DNA of 64,000 nt from Flavobacterium ustbae (GCF_003946915.1 NZ_RPOC01000008.1:155097-219096), one strand, 5' to 3'; positions 25,820 through 34,510 are shown, counted from the first letter of the stretch. Notes: generated by a model from the letters alone, not told the origin. Translations and numbers: made by a program.

Positions 25820-28669
25820 TCAATGCGCTTCTAACCAATCCTTTCCTAAACCAAGTTCAACTTCCAAAGGAACAGACATTTTAAAAGCATTTTCCATTTC
25901 GTGTTTAATCATCGGCTGGATTTTTTCGATTTCATCGTTGTGAACATCGAACACAAGCTCATCATGAACCTGAAGCAGCATTCTTGATTTCCAGTTTTCT
26001 TCTTTTAATTTTTTATGAATGTTGATCATCGCAATTTTAATCACGTCGGCAGCACTTCCCTGAATTGGGGCGTTTACCGCATTTCGTTCGGCGGCGCCTC
26101 TAACAACAGCGTTTGCAGAGTTGATGTCTTTAAGATAACGACGACGACCTAAAATCGTTTGAACATAACCGTTTTCGCGTGCAAATTCAACTTGTTCATT
26201 AATATAAGAACGCAATCTTGGATACGTTTTGTAATAAGCGTCGATCAAAGCAGCACTTTCGCTTCTTGAAAGTGAAGTCTGGTTACTCAAACCAAAAGCG
26301 GAAACACCATATATAATTCCGAAGTTTACTGTTTTGGCGTTGCTTCTTTGTTCGCGCGATACTTCTTCCAACGCAACATCAAAAACTTTTGCAGCAGTTG
26401 CTCTGTGAATGTCTTCTCCATTTTGGAAAGCGGCAATCATATTTTCTTCTCCGCTTAAAGCGGCAATAATTCTAAGTTCAATCTGCGAATAATCGGCAGA
26501 GATTAAAGTGTGGTTTTCATCGCGCGCCACAAAAGCTTTACGAATCTGACGTCCTCTTTCGGTACGAATCGGAATATTCTGCAAGTTGGGATTATTAGAA
26601 CTCAAACGTCCCGTTGCGGCAACAGTCTGCATATAATCGGTATGAACACGTAAAGTCTTTTTGTCAACCTGTTCTGGTAAAGCCAAAATATAAGTGCTTT
26701 GAAGCTTTACCATTTGTCGCCAATCTAAAATATCTTTTACAATTGGGTTTTCGTTTGCTAAATAAGTCAAAACTTCTTCGCCAGTTGCATATTGCCCCGT
26801 TTTGGTTTTCTTTTGTTTGGCACCGCCTATTTTTAGTTTGTCAAATAAAATATCTCCTAATTGTTTTGGAGAAGCCAGATTGAAAGTTTCTCCAGCAGTT
26901 TCGTAGATTTTTTGTTCCAAAGATTTAATTTCAACGTCCATTTCGCCAGACATTGCTTTTAAGAACTCCACATCCAAACGAATTCCTTCCGTTTCCATAT
27001 CGGCCAAAACGCTTACTAAAGGAATTTCGATTTCATCAAAAAGCTTTTTAGTTTCGGTTTTATCTAATTCTGTTGTAAAGATTTCTTTTAATTGTAACGT
27101 AATATCAGCGTCTTCTGCAGCATATTCTTTAATATCTTCTAGAGGGACATCACGCATAGAAAGCTGATTTTTTCCTTTTTTACCAATTAAAGTTTCGATA
27201 GATTTTGGTGAATATTTTAAATAGGTTTCTGCCAAAATATCCATATTATGACGCATATCTGGGTTAATCAGATAATGTGCGATCATCGTATCAAAAAGTT
27301 TTCCTTTTACGGTAACGCCATAATTAGAAAGGATTTTTAAGTCGTATTTTAAATTTTGTCCAATTTTCTCAATATTTTCATTTTCAAAAAATGGAACAAA
27401 TTTTTCAACTAAAGCTTTTGCTTCTTCCTGATTTTCTGGAAAAGGAACGTAAAATGCTTTTCCTTTTTCGTAAGAAAAAGACATTCCGACCAATTCTGCA
27501 TGCAGGGCATCAATTCCTGTTGTTTCGGTATCAAAACAAACTGACGGCTGTTTTTGTAAATTTTGCAAAAGCAATTTAATTCCTAAATCGCCTTGAATAG
27601 TCTGGTACGAATGTTCTGTGTTTTCTAAAGTATTGTAAAACGAATTTCTTGCCGCTTCGGCACTTTCGTCAAGAGTTGTTCCTCCGCCTCCGAAAAGATC
27701 AAATTGATCTTCGTTTTTTGGCTGCTGTTTCTTGTATAGTTTAGGATCAGAAGGTGGAGTGCCGGCTAGTTCGTTGCTGCCTCCAACTTTAAATAAATTA
27801 TCAAACTGTTCAGCCATTCTTCTAAATTCTAATTCTTGAAAAATTGCATCTGTTTTTTCGATGTCTGGGCGTGAAAGTTCGTAATCTTCTTCATTAAAAG
27901 TAACATCACAATCACACATGATAGCTGCCAGTTTTTTAGATAAAATGCCTTTTTCTTTATTGGCTTCAATGTTTTCCTTCATTTTACCTTTTAGCTTATC
28001 GGTATTAGCCAAAAGGTTTTCCATTGAACCAAATTCTTTCAGGAATTTTTTAGCGGTAACTTCTCCAACTCCCGGCAATCCTGGAATATTGTCTACAGCA
28101 TCGCCCATCATACCAAGAAAATCAATTACCTGTTCTGGTCTTTCGACTTCAAATTTTGCCAAGACTTCTGGAACGCCCCAAATTTCGATTCCGTTGCCCA
28201 TACGCGCAGGTTTGTACATAAAGATGTTTTCAGAAACCAACTGTGCAAAATCCTTATCTGGGGTTACCATGTAGACTTTGTAGTTTTGTTTTTCTGCCTG
28301 TTTTGCTATAGTTCCAATTAAGTCATCGGCCTCGCAGCCAGCAAGTTCAATAATCGGAATATGCATCGCTCTTAATAATTCTTGAATATAGGGAACCGCA
28401 ATTTTGATCGCTTCTGGAGTTTCGTCACGATTGGCTTTATAATCAGAATACATTTCTGTTCTTGCGTGGCTTCCTTCTTTGTCGAAAGCAACTGCCAAAT
28501 GATCTGGTTTTTCTCTTTTAATAACATCCAAAAGTGAGTTCATAAAACCCATAATTGCAGATGTATCCATTCCTTTTGAGTTGATTCTCGGGTTTTTAAT
28601 AAAAGCATAATAACCACGGAATATTAGTGCATAAGCATCTAAAAGAAAAAGACGTTTTTGAGTTGACAT
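25820..28669 (-). CDS. polA: DNA polymerase I
   Basis: 949 residues from the ATG at 28669 (MSTQKRLFLLDAYALI); the longer frame is hydrophobic and unlike PolA. All three activities look intact: the 5'-3' exonuclease (GCEADDLIGTIA, DKDFAQLV), the 3'-5' proofreading domain (FDTETTG, NLKYDLKI, YAAEDADITL) and the polymerase (RLSSNNPNLQNIPIRTERG, ADYSQIELRI, VNFGIIYGVSAFGL, LQVHDELVFDV). It fills gaps in repair and removes RNA primers. A large repeat block lies upstream of the start. Confidence 0.97.
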   Translation of the reverse strand: MSTQKRLFLLDAYALIFRGYYAFIKNPRINSKGMDTSAIMGFMNSLLDVIKREKPDHLAVAFDKEGSHARTEMYSDYKANRDETPEAIKIAVPYIQELLRAMHIPIIELAGCEADDLIGTIAKQAEKQNYKVYMVTPDKDFAQLVSENIFMYKPARMGNGIEIWGVPEVLAKFEVERPEQVIDFLGMMGDAVDNIPGLPGVGEVTAKKFLKEFGSMENLLANTDKLKGKMKENIEANKEKGILSKKLAAIMCDCDVTFNEEDYELSRPDIEKTDAIFQELEFRRMAEQFDNLFKVGGSNELAGTPPSDPKLYKKQQPKNEDQFDLFGGGGTTLDESAEAARNSFYNTLENTEHSYQTIQGDLGIKLLLQNLQKQPSVCFDTETTGIDALHAELVGMSFSYEKGKAFYVPFPENQEEAKALVEKFVPFFENENIEKIGQNLKYDLKILSNYGVTVKGKLFDTMIAHYLINPDMRHNMDILAETYLKYSPKSIETLIGKKGKNQLSMRDVPLEDIKEYAAEDADITLQLKEIFTTELDKTETKKLFDEIEIPLVSVLADMETEGIRLDVEFLKAMSGEMDVEIKSLEQKIYETAGETFNLASPKQLGDILFDKLKIGGAKQKKTKTGQYATGEEVLTYLANENPIVKDILDWRQMVKLQSTYILALPEQVDKKTLRVHTDYMQTVAATGRLSSNNPNLQNIPIRTERGRQIRKAFVARDENHTLISADYSQIELRIIAALSGEENMIAAFQNGEDIHRATAAKVFDVALEEVSREQRSNAKTVNFGIIYGVSAFGLSNQTSLSRSESAALIDAYYKTYPRLRSYINEQVEFARENGYVQTILGRRRYLKDINSANAVVRGAAERNAVNAPIQGSAADVIKIAMINIHKKLKEENWKSRMLLQVHDELVFDVHNDEIEKIQPMIKHEMENAFKMSVPLEVELGLGKDWLEAH

Positions 28670-28735
28670 ATTAAAAAATTTAGTCTGTAAAAATAAACAA
28701 TTGAGGCTCAAAAAATAACTAAAAAAATTTTTTTT

Positions 28736-29059
28736 ACCATATAAGTGATATAAGTTCATTTTAGTAGAGGCGCACTGCTGTGCGTTTAAATTTTTAAACC
28801 ATATAAGTCATGTAGAGGCGGACCGTAGTGCGTCTACATTTTTTTTACCATATAAGTGATATAAGTTCATTTTAGTAGAGGCGCACTGCTGTGCATTTAA
28901 ATTTTAAACCATATAAGTCATGTAGAGGCGGACCGTAGTGCGTCTACATTTTTTTTACCATATAAGTGATATAAGTTCATTTTAGTAGAGGCGCACTGCT
29001 GTACGTTTAAATTTTTAAACCATATAAGTCATGTAGAGGCGGACCGCAGTGCGTCTAAA
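28736..29059. repeat. Three tandem REP-like units of about 111 bp
   Basis: Units begin near 28736, 28847 and 28957 and differ by a few bases. Each holds two imperfect palindromes: one around GCGCACTGCTGTGCG, and one of the form TGTAGAGGCGGACCGTAGTG ending CTACA. A single related copy lies at 14639-14664. This is the form of REP or BIME elements. No RAYT transposase gene is in the window. Confidence 0.85.
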
Positions 29060-29083
29060 TTGTGAAAACGAATATTTTATCGA

Positions 29084-29243
29084 ACCATATAAGTCATATA
29101 AGTTCATTTTAATTTTTATTATGATGAATGTTCTCGTAAATGCGCCAAGTCGCAAAGAGAATTAATAAAACTTTGCGGCTTGGCGTCTTTGCGCGATTAA
29201 ATTATTCCGCTAATCTCAATGAACTTACATGACTTATATGGTT
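29084..29243. repeat. Nested inverted repeat
   Basis: Outer 26-base arms (29084-29109 and 29218-29243, ACCATATAAGTCATATAAG core) match at 25 of 26. Inside, CGCCAAGTCGCAAAG and CTTTGCGGCTTGGCG pair over 15 bases with one G-T. The outer arm shares sequence with the flanks of the 111-bp units. Confidence 0.8.
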
Positions 29244-29294
29244 CAGAAACACAAAGCGTTAATATCAAGTTAATTTTTTTTATTCACTGATTTC

Positions 29295-29328
29295 TTCATT
29301 TTGGCTTCATTTTCTGAGGGTAATTTTG
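29295..29328 (+). promoter_or_regulatory. Promoter and direct-repeat operator of the first lysine-rich gene
   Basis: TTCATTTTGGC (29295-29305) and TTCATTTTCTG (29306-29316) form an 11-bp-spaced direct repeat, the usual spacing for OmpR/PhoB-type regulators. A -7 box TAATTTTG follows at 29321-29328. The TTG to TAnnTTTG spacing is 17, not 19, as expected for an activator-dependent promoter. The same layout is found at 31813-31846. Confidence 0.55.
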
Positions 29329-29370
29329 ATCTGTAAAATAAAAGGTATTAATTCTTAAATCTTAGAAATC

Positions 29371-29583
29371 ATGAGAAATTTATTAATGTTACTAGTAGCA
29401 GTTTTAGGAACAAGTGCAATGGTTCACGCATTTCCTGCAAAAGACGGAAAAGAAGCTCCGGCAAAAGAAGTAAAAGCAACCAAAAATTCTAAACACAAAG
29501 CTGATAAAAAAACAAAATCAGTAAAAAGTAAAGCTCCAAAAACTGAAGGATCAAAATCAGAAACTGCAAAAATGAAAAAATAA
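29371..29583 (+). CDS. Small lysine-rich exported protein (Asr-like)
   Basis: 70 residues. A clear signal peptide (LLMLLVAVLGTSAMVHA) ends near residue 20. The mature part is low-complexity and disordered, 17 Lys in 50 residues, with Ala, Ser and Thr, and no cysteine or aromatic cluster. It is a paralog of 31889-32077, with the signal peptides almost the same. In composition and size it recalls the acid-shock protein Asr of enterobacteria, which is also controlled by an OmpR-type system; this is an analogy, not homology. Just upstream of a response regulator gene. Confidence 0.75.
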   Translation: MRNLLMLLVAVLGTSAMVHAFPAKDGKEAPAKEVKATKNSKHKADKKTKSVKSKAPKTEGSKSETAKMKK

Positions 29584-29660
29584 TAATTGCTCTCGTTTTG
29601 TTTTCGAAGCATTGTAACGAAGGCAAAACAGGAATAATGATTATGAGAATGCGATTGAAG

Positions 29661-29690
29661 AAAGCCGATGGAGAAATTCATCGGCTTTTT
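29661..29690 (+). terminator. Terminator of the first lysine-rich gene
   Basis: AAAGCCGATG and CATCGGCTTT arms (29661-29670 and 29679-29688) around an 8-nt loop, then a T run. Confidence 0.85.
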
Positions 29691-29770
29691 ACATTCGTTA
29701 AAATTTTAATAATTTGCGACTGCATTTTTGATAATTAACTAATTTTAGTTGCGCTTAAAAGCCTTTGTTT

Positions 29771-30445
29771 ATGAATGTTTTAATTGTTGAAGATAATAAA
29801 GAACTTGCCCTAGAAGTTTCAGATTTTTTATGCAATGCAGGTTATATTTGTAAAATTGCAAATAGCTGTGCAAATGCTTTAGAAGAATTGGGAAGCAATG
29901 ATTATGATGTTATGCTGCTAGATCTTGGTTTGCCTGATGGCGACGGTTTTGATGTTTTGCAGAGTATTCGAAAAACAAAATCAAAAATTGCGGTAATTGT
30001 GCTCACTGCCCGCGGAGAATTAAACGACAGAATTAATGGGCTGCATTTAGGAGCCGATGATTACTTGACAAAACCTTTTGCTTTGACAGAATTGGCAGCC
30101 AGAATATTTGCTGTAATTCGTCGGATTCATGGTTTTACGTTGAACAATTTAAGCATTCATGGTTTTTTACTGCAGCTTCAGGATTATAAAGTAAGTTTTA
30201 ATGAACTTCCTTTAAATCTTACTAAAAAAGAATTTGATATTTTTCAATATTTAGTTTTGAATAAAAACCGCGTTATAACAAGATTACAACTCACAGAACA
30301 TATTTGGGGAGACATACTGGAAGTAAATTCAGATTCTAATTTTATTGATGTACATGTTCGTAATCTCCGAAAAAAACTAGACAAGCATACTGCTATAGAT
30401 TGGTTTGAAACGGTTCGAAATGTAGGTTATCGTATAAACGAATAA
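29771..30445 (+). CDS. OmpR/PhoB-family response regulator
   Basis: 224 residues from the ATG at 29771. The receiver domain has VEDNKE at 6-11, the phospho-acceptor in VMLLDLGLPDGDGFD near Asp 49, the conserved VLTARGE and the KPF motif. The C-terminal winged helix has LTKKEFDIFQYLVLNKNRVITRLQLTEHIW and NFIDVHVRNLRKKL, with ETVRNVGYRI at the end. This class binds 11-bp-spaced direct repeats, as seen before both neighbouring lysine-rich genes. The kinase gene follows 10 bp downstream. Confidence 0.95.
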   Translation: MNVLIVEDNKELALEVSDFLCNAGYICKIANSCANALEELGSNDYDVMLLDLGLPDGDGFDVLQSIRKTKSKIAVIVLTARGELNDRINGLHLGADDYLTKPFALTELAARIFAVIRRIHGFTLNNLSIHGFLLQLQDYKVSFNELPLNLTKKEFDIFQYLVLNKNRVITRLQLTEHIWGDILEVNSDSNFIDVHVRNLRKKLDKHTAIDWFETVRNVGYRINE

Positions 30446-30455
30446 ATCTGTTCTT

Positions 30456-31784
30456 GTGAAAATAAAACATCAATTAGCCATTTTTAATGCCTTGACCAGA
30501 TTGCTGGTTATTTTGATTGTATGGCTAATGCTCCCTATTTTGGTAGAAAATGTGGTGTATCATCATATTAATACCACGCTGATGGAGAAGAAGAAAAAAT
30601 TCATCGAACATCTGAATCAAGAAGAAATAAATGATTTTATTGAGAATCCAGATGACAAGAATGAGACTTTTTCTGACTTTACGACACTTCACAGCGAGTT
30701 TCTAGTGCTGTCGCGAGTTCCAATAAAGCCGCGTCAGAAAAAGACAACTTTTAGTAATGAATACCGAAAAATTGAAGGCGAAGAAAACGAATATCGAATT
30801 CTGGAACATCATTTTACTTACCAAGGAGAAGATTATCAGCTTGAAATTGGCAGCAGTTTGAGCGAGGTCAAAGATTTAACATTCGTAATCAAATTTTTTA
30901 TTATTATCGTTTTCGGTGTGATTCTCTTGATTACCTTTTTGGCCGATACTTTTTATATTGAATATCTTTTAAAACCATTTTATAAAATTATTGATACAAA
31001 AATAAGGCGTGTTAACGAACCAGAAGCATTTGATCGCACTCCCATAAAAGCAGTTTCAAGAGATTTTAGAGAACTAGACTTTGTTTTGAACCAAATGATG
31101 GATCGAATTGCCGAAGTTTTTAAAAAAGAAAAACAATTTATTTCGAATGTATCTCATGAGCTTCTAACGCCAATTGCACTTCTTAAAAATAAGCTTGAAA
31201 ACTTATTGCAGAATGAATCTTTGGATGATAATGCAATGGATAAAATAGCAGGTTCTTTAAAGACGCTTGACATGCTCAAAAAAATCATTAATAATTTACT
31301 GCTGATTTCCAGAATAGATAATAATCAATACGAAGCGAATGAACAAATTAACCTTTGCGAAATTGTTTCAGATTTGTATGAAGATCTCCAAGATCGTATT
31401 GAGGATAGAGGTATTCAATTTGAAAATAAAATGAAAAATAGCTTTGTTTTTACTGGAAACAAAACTTTAACTCATATTCTAATCTATAACCTCGTGACCA
31501 ATGCCATAAAATACAATAAGCCAAAGGGAAAAATTCTGGTCGAAGATGGTTTTGCTGATAACCGCTATTTTATTTCAGTAAAAGATTCTGGTATCGGAAT
31601 GGACGAGTCGCAATTGGATAAAATATTCAGTCGTTTTGCACGAATTAGTTCAGATCTGGAAGGGCAGGGGTTAGGCCTTGCAATTGCAAAAAGTATTGCC
31701 ACTTTTCATCATATAGAAATCACTGTAGAATCTGTATTAAATGAGGGTTCTTCTTTTAAATTATGGTTCCAAAAACACAATTAA
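30456..31784 (+). CDS. Membrane sensor histidine kinase, partner of the adjacent regulator
   Basis: 442 residues with a GTG start at 30456; no ATG is near. Two membrane helices, about residues 10-35 and 145-168, enclose a roughly 110-residue periplasmic sensor region of charged composition and no known family. The H box is FISNVSHELLTPIALLKNKLE near residue 233. The ATPase domain carries NLVTNAIKYNKPKG, KDSGIGM and GQGLGLAIAKSI. In operon with the regulator, so a cognate pair. Its signal is unknown; cations, pH or envelope stress are guesses. Confidence 0.94.
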   Translation: MKIKHQLAIFNALTRLLVILIVWLMLPILVENVVYHHINTTLMEKKKKFIEHLNQEEINDFIENPDDKNETFSDFTTLHSEFLVLSRVPIKPRQKKTTFSNEYRKIEGEENEYRILEHHFTYQGEDYQLEIGSSLSEVKDLTFVIKFFIIIVFGVILLITFLADTFYIEYLLKPFYKIIDTKIRRVNEPEAFDRTPIKAVSRDFRELDFVLNQMMDRIAEVFKKEKQFISNVSHELLTPIALLKNKLENLLQNESLDDNAMDKIAGSLKTLDMLKKIINNLLLISRIDNNQYEANEQINLCEIVSDLYEDLQDRIEDRGIQFENKMKNSFVFTGNKTLTHILIYNLVTNAIKYNKPKGKILVEDGFADNRYFISVKDSGIGMDESQLDKIFSRFARISSDLEGQGLGLAIAKSIATFHHIEITVESVLNEGSSFKLWFQKHN

Positions 31785-31812
31785 AAGTTAAACTTTTTTG
31801 TAAGACTTTTTC

Positions 31813-31846
31813 TTCATTTTGTCTTAATCTGCTGATTGTAATTTTG
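31813..31846 (+). promoter_or_regulatory. Promoter and operator of the second lysine-rich gene
   Basis: TTCATTTTGTC (31813-31823) followed by TTAATCTGCTG (31824-31834), then TAATTTTG at 31839-31846. The repeat begins 26 bp before the -7 box, exactly as at 29295-29321. Twelve bases TTCTTCATTTTG and the GTAATTTTGA block are shared by both promoters. Confidence 0.55.
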
Positions 31847-31888
31847 ACTTATAAATAATGAAATACTAAATCTAAAAATTTAAAAGTC

Positions 31889-32077
31889 ATGAAAAAATTA
31901 GCAATTTTAGCAGTAGCAGTTTTGGGAACTTTTGCAATGGTAAATGCACAAACAGCGCCAGCTCCAGCAAAATCCAAAGAAGTGAAAACAGAAAAACACG
32001 ATAAAAAAGCTCATAAAAAAGCAAAAGGAGAGAAAAAAGCAAAAACTGCAAAACCTGAAGCTTCAAAAGCAAAATAA
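31889..32077 (+). CDS. Small lysine-rich exported protein (Asr-like), second copy
   Basis: 62 residues. Signal peptide LAILAVAVLGTFAMVNA, cleavage near residue 20; the mature part has 15 Lys among 42 residues with Ala, Pro, His and Glu, mostly as KKA-type repeats. Paralog of 29371-29583. It stands directly behind the sensor kinase gene, so the two-component system is flanked by both paralogs. Function unknown; a buffer, chaperone or cationic envelope role would fit the composition but is speculative. Confidence 0.75.
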   Translation: MKKLAILAVAVLGTFAMVNAQTAPAPAKSKEVKTEKHDKKAHKKAKGEKKAKTAKPEASKAK

Positions 32078-32120
32078 AACGAGTTTTTAAAACTTATAGT
32101 TTTAAAGGTTGGATAGGTTT

Positions 32121-32150
32121 AAGCTGAAAGAGGGATCTTTCAGCTTTTTT
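32121..32150 (+). terminator. Terminator behind the second lysine-rich gene
   Basis: AAGCTGAAAGA and TCTTTCAGCTT (32121-32131 and 32136-32146) with a 4-nt loop, then a T run. Confidence 0.88.
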
Positions 32151-32206
32151 ATATTTATAGCGTTAAATTTTTTATAATAAAAAGCGATAGCATTTTCATT
32201 CTTTGT

Positions 32207-32214
32207 TACTTTTG
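32207..32214 (+). promoter_or_regulatory. Promoter -7 box of the metallophosphoesterase gene
   Basis: TACTTTTG, 18 bases before the ATG at 32233. Confidence 0.5.
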
Positions 32215-32232
32215 TTTAAAACTATAAATTAA

Positions 32233-33468
32233 ATGATCCTTCGTTTTGTAATTCTATGCGCTCTTTTATTATTTATTGAGTTCTATTCTTATCAGGCTTT
32301 TCGAACTTTAATCAAAGCACGCTGGGTTTTGGTTGGTTATCAAATTATAAGTTTACTGGCTTTAATCTTTATTATATATTCTTTTTCTCAGGTAGATCGT
32401 TCTGTCGGTCAAACCAGACAGTTTATGTTTACTACAGGTTTGATGTTGGTAATATACGTTCCAAAAATTGTACTTACTTTAATAATGTTTGGTGAGGATA
32501 TTTTTAGAATAGGATCGAGTATCGTAAATTATTTTGTTTACAATACGCCACGTAAAGAAATGATGCCCGATCGAAGAAAATTTGTTAGCCAGATCGCTTT
32601 AGGTTTGGCCGCTATTCCGTTTCTTTCTATTATTTACGGAATTTTTGAAGGGAGATATAATTTCAAAGTTATTAAACAAACGGTATTTTTCCCTGATCTT
32701 CCAGATGCATTTGACGGTTTTAAAATCACTCAGATTTCTGATGTTCATAGCGGAAGTTTTGACAATCCAGAGAAGATTAATTACGCAATTGATCTGATTA
32801 ATGAACAAGAGTCTGATTTGATTTTATTTACAGGAGATATTGTAAATACGCATGCTAAAGAGATGCATCCTTGGCTAGAAACTTTTAATCGTATAAAGAA
32901 CTATAAATATGGTAAGTTTTCGGTTTTAGGAAATCATGATTATGGCGAGTATGTAACATGGCCTTCTGAAAAGGATAAAAATGAAAATTTCCAGGAAATA
33001 AAAAAACTATACGACCAGATTGGATTTAAGCTTTTACTGAATGAGCATACTTATATTCAGAAAGGCGATGATAAAGTAGCTTTAATTGGGGTAGAAAACT
33101 GGGGGGTGAATTTCAAGAAAGCAGGCGATTTAAACAAAGCTTCAGAGAATGTGCATAAAGACGATTTTAAAATTTTAATGAGCCATGATCCGAGTCACTG
33201 GGAAGCCGAAATTAAAGATCATCCAAAGAATTTTCATCTGACATTTGCGGGTCATACGCACGGTATGCAGTTCGGGATTGAGATTCCTGGATATTTTAAA
33301 TGGAGTTTGGCTCAGTACATTTATAAACAATGGGCTGGATTGTACGAAAACGTCGGAAGATACGTTTATGTTAACCGTGGGTTTGGTTTTCATGCCTATC
33401 CAGGACGAGTTGGAATTATGCCTGAAATAACAGTAATTGAACTAAAAAGAGGCCGTAATGTCGCTTAA
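32233..33468 (+). CDS. Membrane-bound metallophosphoesterase
   Basis: 411 residues. Three or four hydrophobic helices occupy the first 135 residues, then a calcineurin-like phosphoesterase domain. The metal-site motifs appear in order: QISDVHSG, LFTGDIVN, VLGNHDYG, ILMSHDPSHW and FAGHTHGMQFG. Relatives of the YaeI/YkuE group cleave lipid or nucleotide phosphates at the membrane; the substrate here is not known. Its own promoter lies directly upstream. The cysteine-less thioredoxin gene follows 73 bp later with its own promoter box. Confidence 0.9.
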   Translation: MILRFVILCALLLFIEFYSYQAFRTLIKARWVLVGYQIISLLALIFIIYSFSQVDRSVGQTRQFMFTTGLMLVIYVPKIVLTLIMFGEDIFRIGSSIVNYFVYNTPRKEMMPDRRKFVSQIALGLAAIPFLSIIYGIFEGRYNFKVIKQTVFFPDLPDAFDGFKITQISDVHSGSFDNPEKINYAIDLINEQESDLILFTGDIVNTHAKEMHPWLETFNRIKNYKYGKFSVLGNHDYGEYVTWPSEKDKNENFQEIKKLYDQIGFKLLLNEHTYIQKGDDKVALIGVENWGVNFKKAGDLNKASENVHKDDFKILMSHDPSHWEAEIKDHPKNFHLTFAGHTHGMQFGIEIPGYFKWSLAQYIYKQWAGLYENVGRYVYVNRGFGFHAYPGRVGIMPEITVIELKRGRNVA

Positions 33469-33482
33469 TTCGTTAAAAATGC

Positions 33483-33490
33483 TACATTTG
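33483..33490 (+). promoter_or_regulatory. Promoter -7 box of the thioredoxin-fold gene
   Basis: TACATTTG, 51 bases before the ATG at 33542. Confidence 0.5.
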
Positions 33491-33541
33491 TATAATATAT
33501 ATTTCTTTTAAGAGATTTAAAAAACTTAAATTTTTGGTTTT

Positions 33542-33844
33542 ATGTCAAAATTTGGAGAATTAATAAATGCTCAAGTTCCAGTGTTAATTGACTTTTACAC
33601 AGATTGGAATGAATCTTCGGTATCTATGCATCCTGTTATTAAGGACGTAGCTGCTGCGCTTGGCGATAAAGCCAAAGTAATCAAAATTGATGTAGATAAA
33701 AATCAGGAACTAGCAGAAGCACTACGTATTAAAGGGCTTCCGACTTTAATGATTTACAAAGAAGGACAAATGATCTGGAGACAATCTGGGGAGCTTGATG
33801 CCAATACTATAATAGGAATTGTTCAAGAGCAATTCAGTGTCTAA
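33542..33844 (+). CDS. Thioredoxin-fold protein without active-site cysteines
   Basis: 100 residues, the length of a thioredoxin. The fold is plain: VPVLIDFYTDW, VIKIDVDKNQELAEALRIKGLPTLMIYKEGQ and a conserved cis-proline (GLPT). At the active site, where thioredoxins have WCGPC, it reads WNESS, and the whole protein has no cysteine. It cannot do dithiol exchange, so a binding or scaffold role is likely. Cytosolic, with its own promoter. Confidence 0.88.
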   Translation: MSKFGELINAQVPVLIDFYTDWNESSVSMHPVIKDVAAALGDKAKVIKIDVDKNQELAEALRIKGLPTLMIYKEGQMIWRQSGELDANTIIGIVQEQFSV

Positions 33845-33868
33845 AAACTTCTTTTCTATTGATGTTAT

Positions 33869-34510
33869 TTAGTGAATAATATCAAACTTATATCCGTTTT
33901 CTTTTAAAAAATGCAGTGTTCGAGGCAAGGCAAATCTTAAATTTGAAGAAGCTTTAATACTGTCATGAAAAACAATTACACTTCCTGATTTTACATTCTT
34001 TGTTACGTTTTCAAGACATTTCTCAGGAGTAATGTTTTGATCAAAATCAGCGCTTAAAACATCCCACATTACAATTTTATAGCCTAAACCTCTAAGGATT
34101 TTAGATTGTGCCTTTTTTATTTTTCCGTAAGGAGGGCGGAATAATAAACAGTTAGAAGCTTTTTCTTGTTCGTCTAAAATTGCAGCGCAGTTTTTTACAT
34201 TTTCGATATATTCATTTGTATGGCTTTTCCATCCATTAATATGATTCATGGTGTGGTTTCCAATAGAATGGCCATCGATAATTAACTTTTCAAATAAAGC
34301 TAGATTGGCTTTTATATTTTTTCCAATGCAGAAAAAAGTAGCTTTTGCATCAAATCTTTTTAATTCGGATAAAACCCAGTCTGTGATCTCTGGAGTTGGG
34401 CCATCGTCAAAAGTGAGGTATATTTTCTTTTCATTGTTAGGAATATCCCAGCAATACTTAGAAAACACCTTTTTGATAAAAGCATTAGTTTTTACCCAAT
34501 AAAAGCTCAT
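33869..34510 (-). CDS. Polysaccharide deacetylase family protein
   Basis: 213 residues. The NodB domain shows LTFDDGPTPE near residues 32-41 (catalytic Asp and a metal Asp), SIGNHTMNH near 82-90 (metal histidines), RPPYGK near 124-129 and VIVFHDS near 182-188. Members remove acetyl groups from chitin-like sugars or peptidoglycan. No signal peptide is clear; the start may be cytosolic or membrane-near. Convergent with the thioredoxin-fold gene. Confidence 0.9.
   Translation of the reverse strand: MSFYWVKTNAFIKKVFSKYCWDIPNNEKKIYLTFDDGPTPEITDWVLSELKRFDAKATFFCIGKNIKANLALFEKLIIDGHSIGNHTMNHINGWKSHTNEYIENVKNCAAILDEQEKASNCLLFRPPYGKIKKAQSKILRGLGYKIVMWDVLSADFDQNITPEKCLENVTKNVKSGSVIVFHDSIKASSNLRFALPRTLHFLKENGYKFDIIH

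Larger units (their letters stand above)
28670..29370. other. 700-bp gene-free region upstream of polA
   Basis: No coding sequence is supported. It holds the polA leader, three tandem units of about 111 bp (28736-29059), a nested inverted repeat (29084-29243) and the promoter of the small exported protein gene (29295-29328). Confidence 0.8.

Noticed and set aside
28736..29059. TTCATTTT in the 111-bp units as binding sites of the OmpR-type regulator
   Set aside because: The motif occurs singly in each unit without an 11-bp partner or a -7 box, so it is probably chance.
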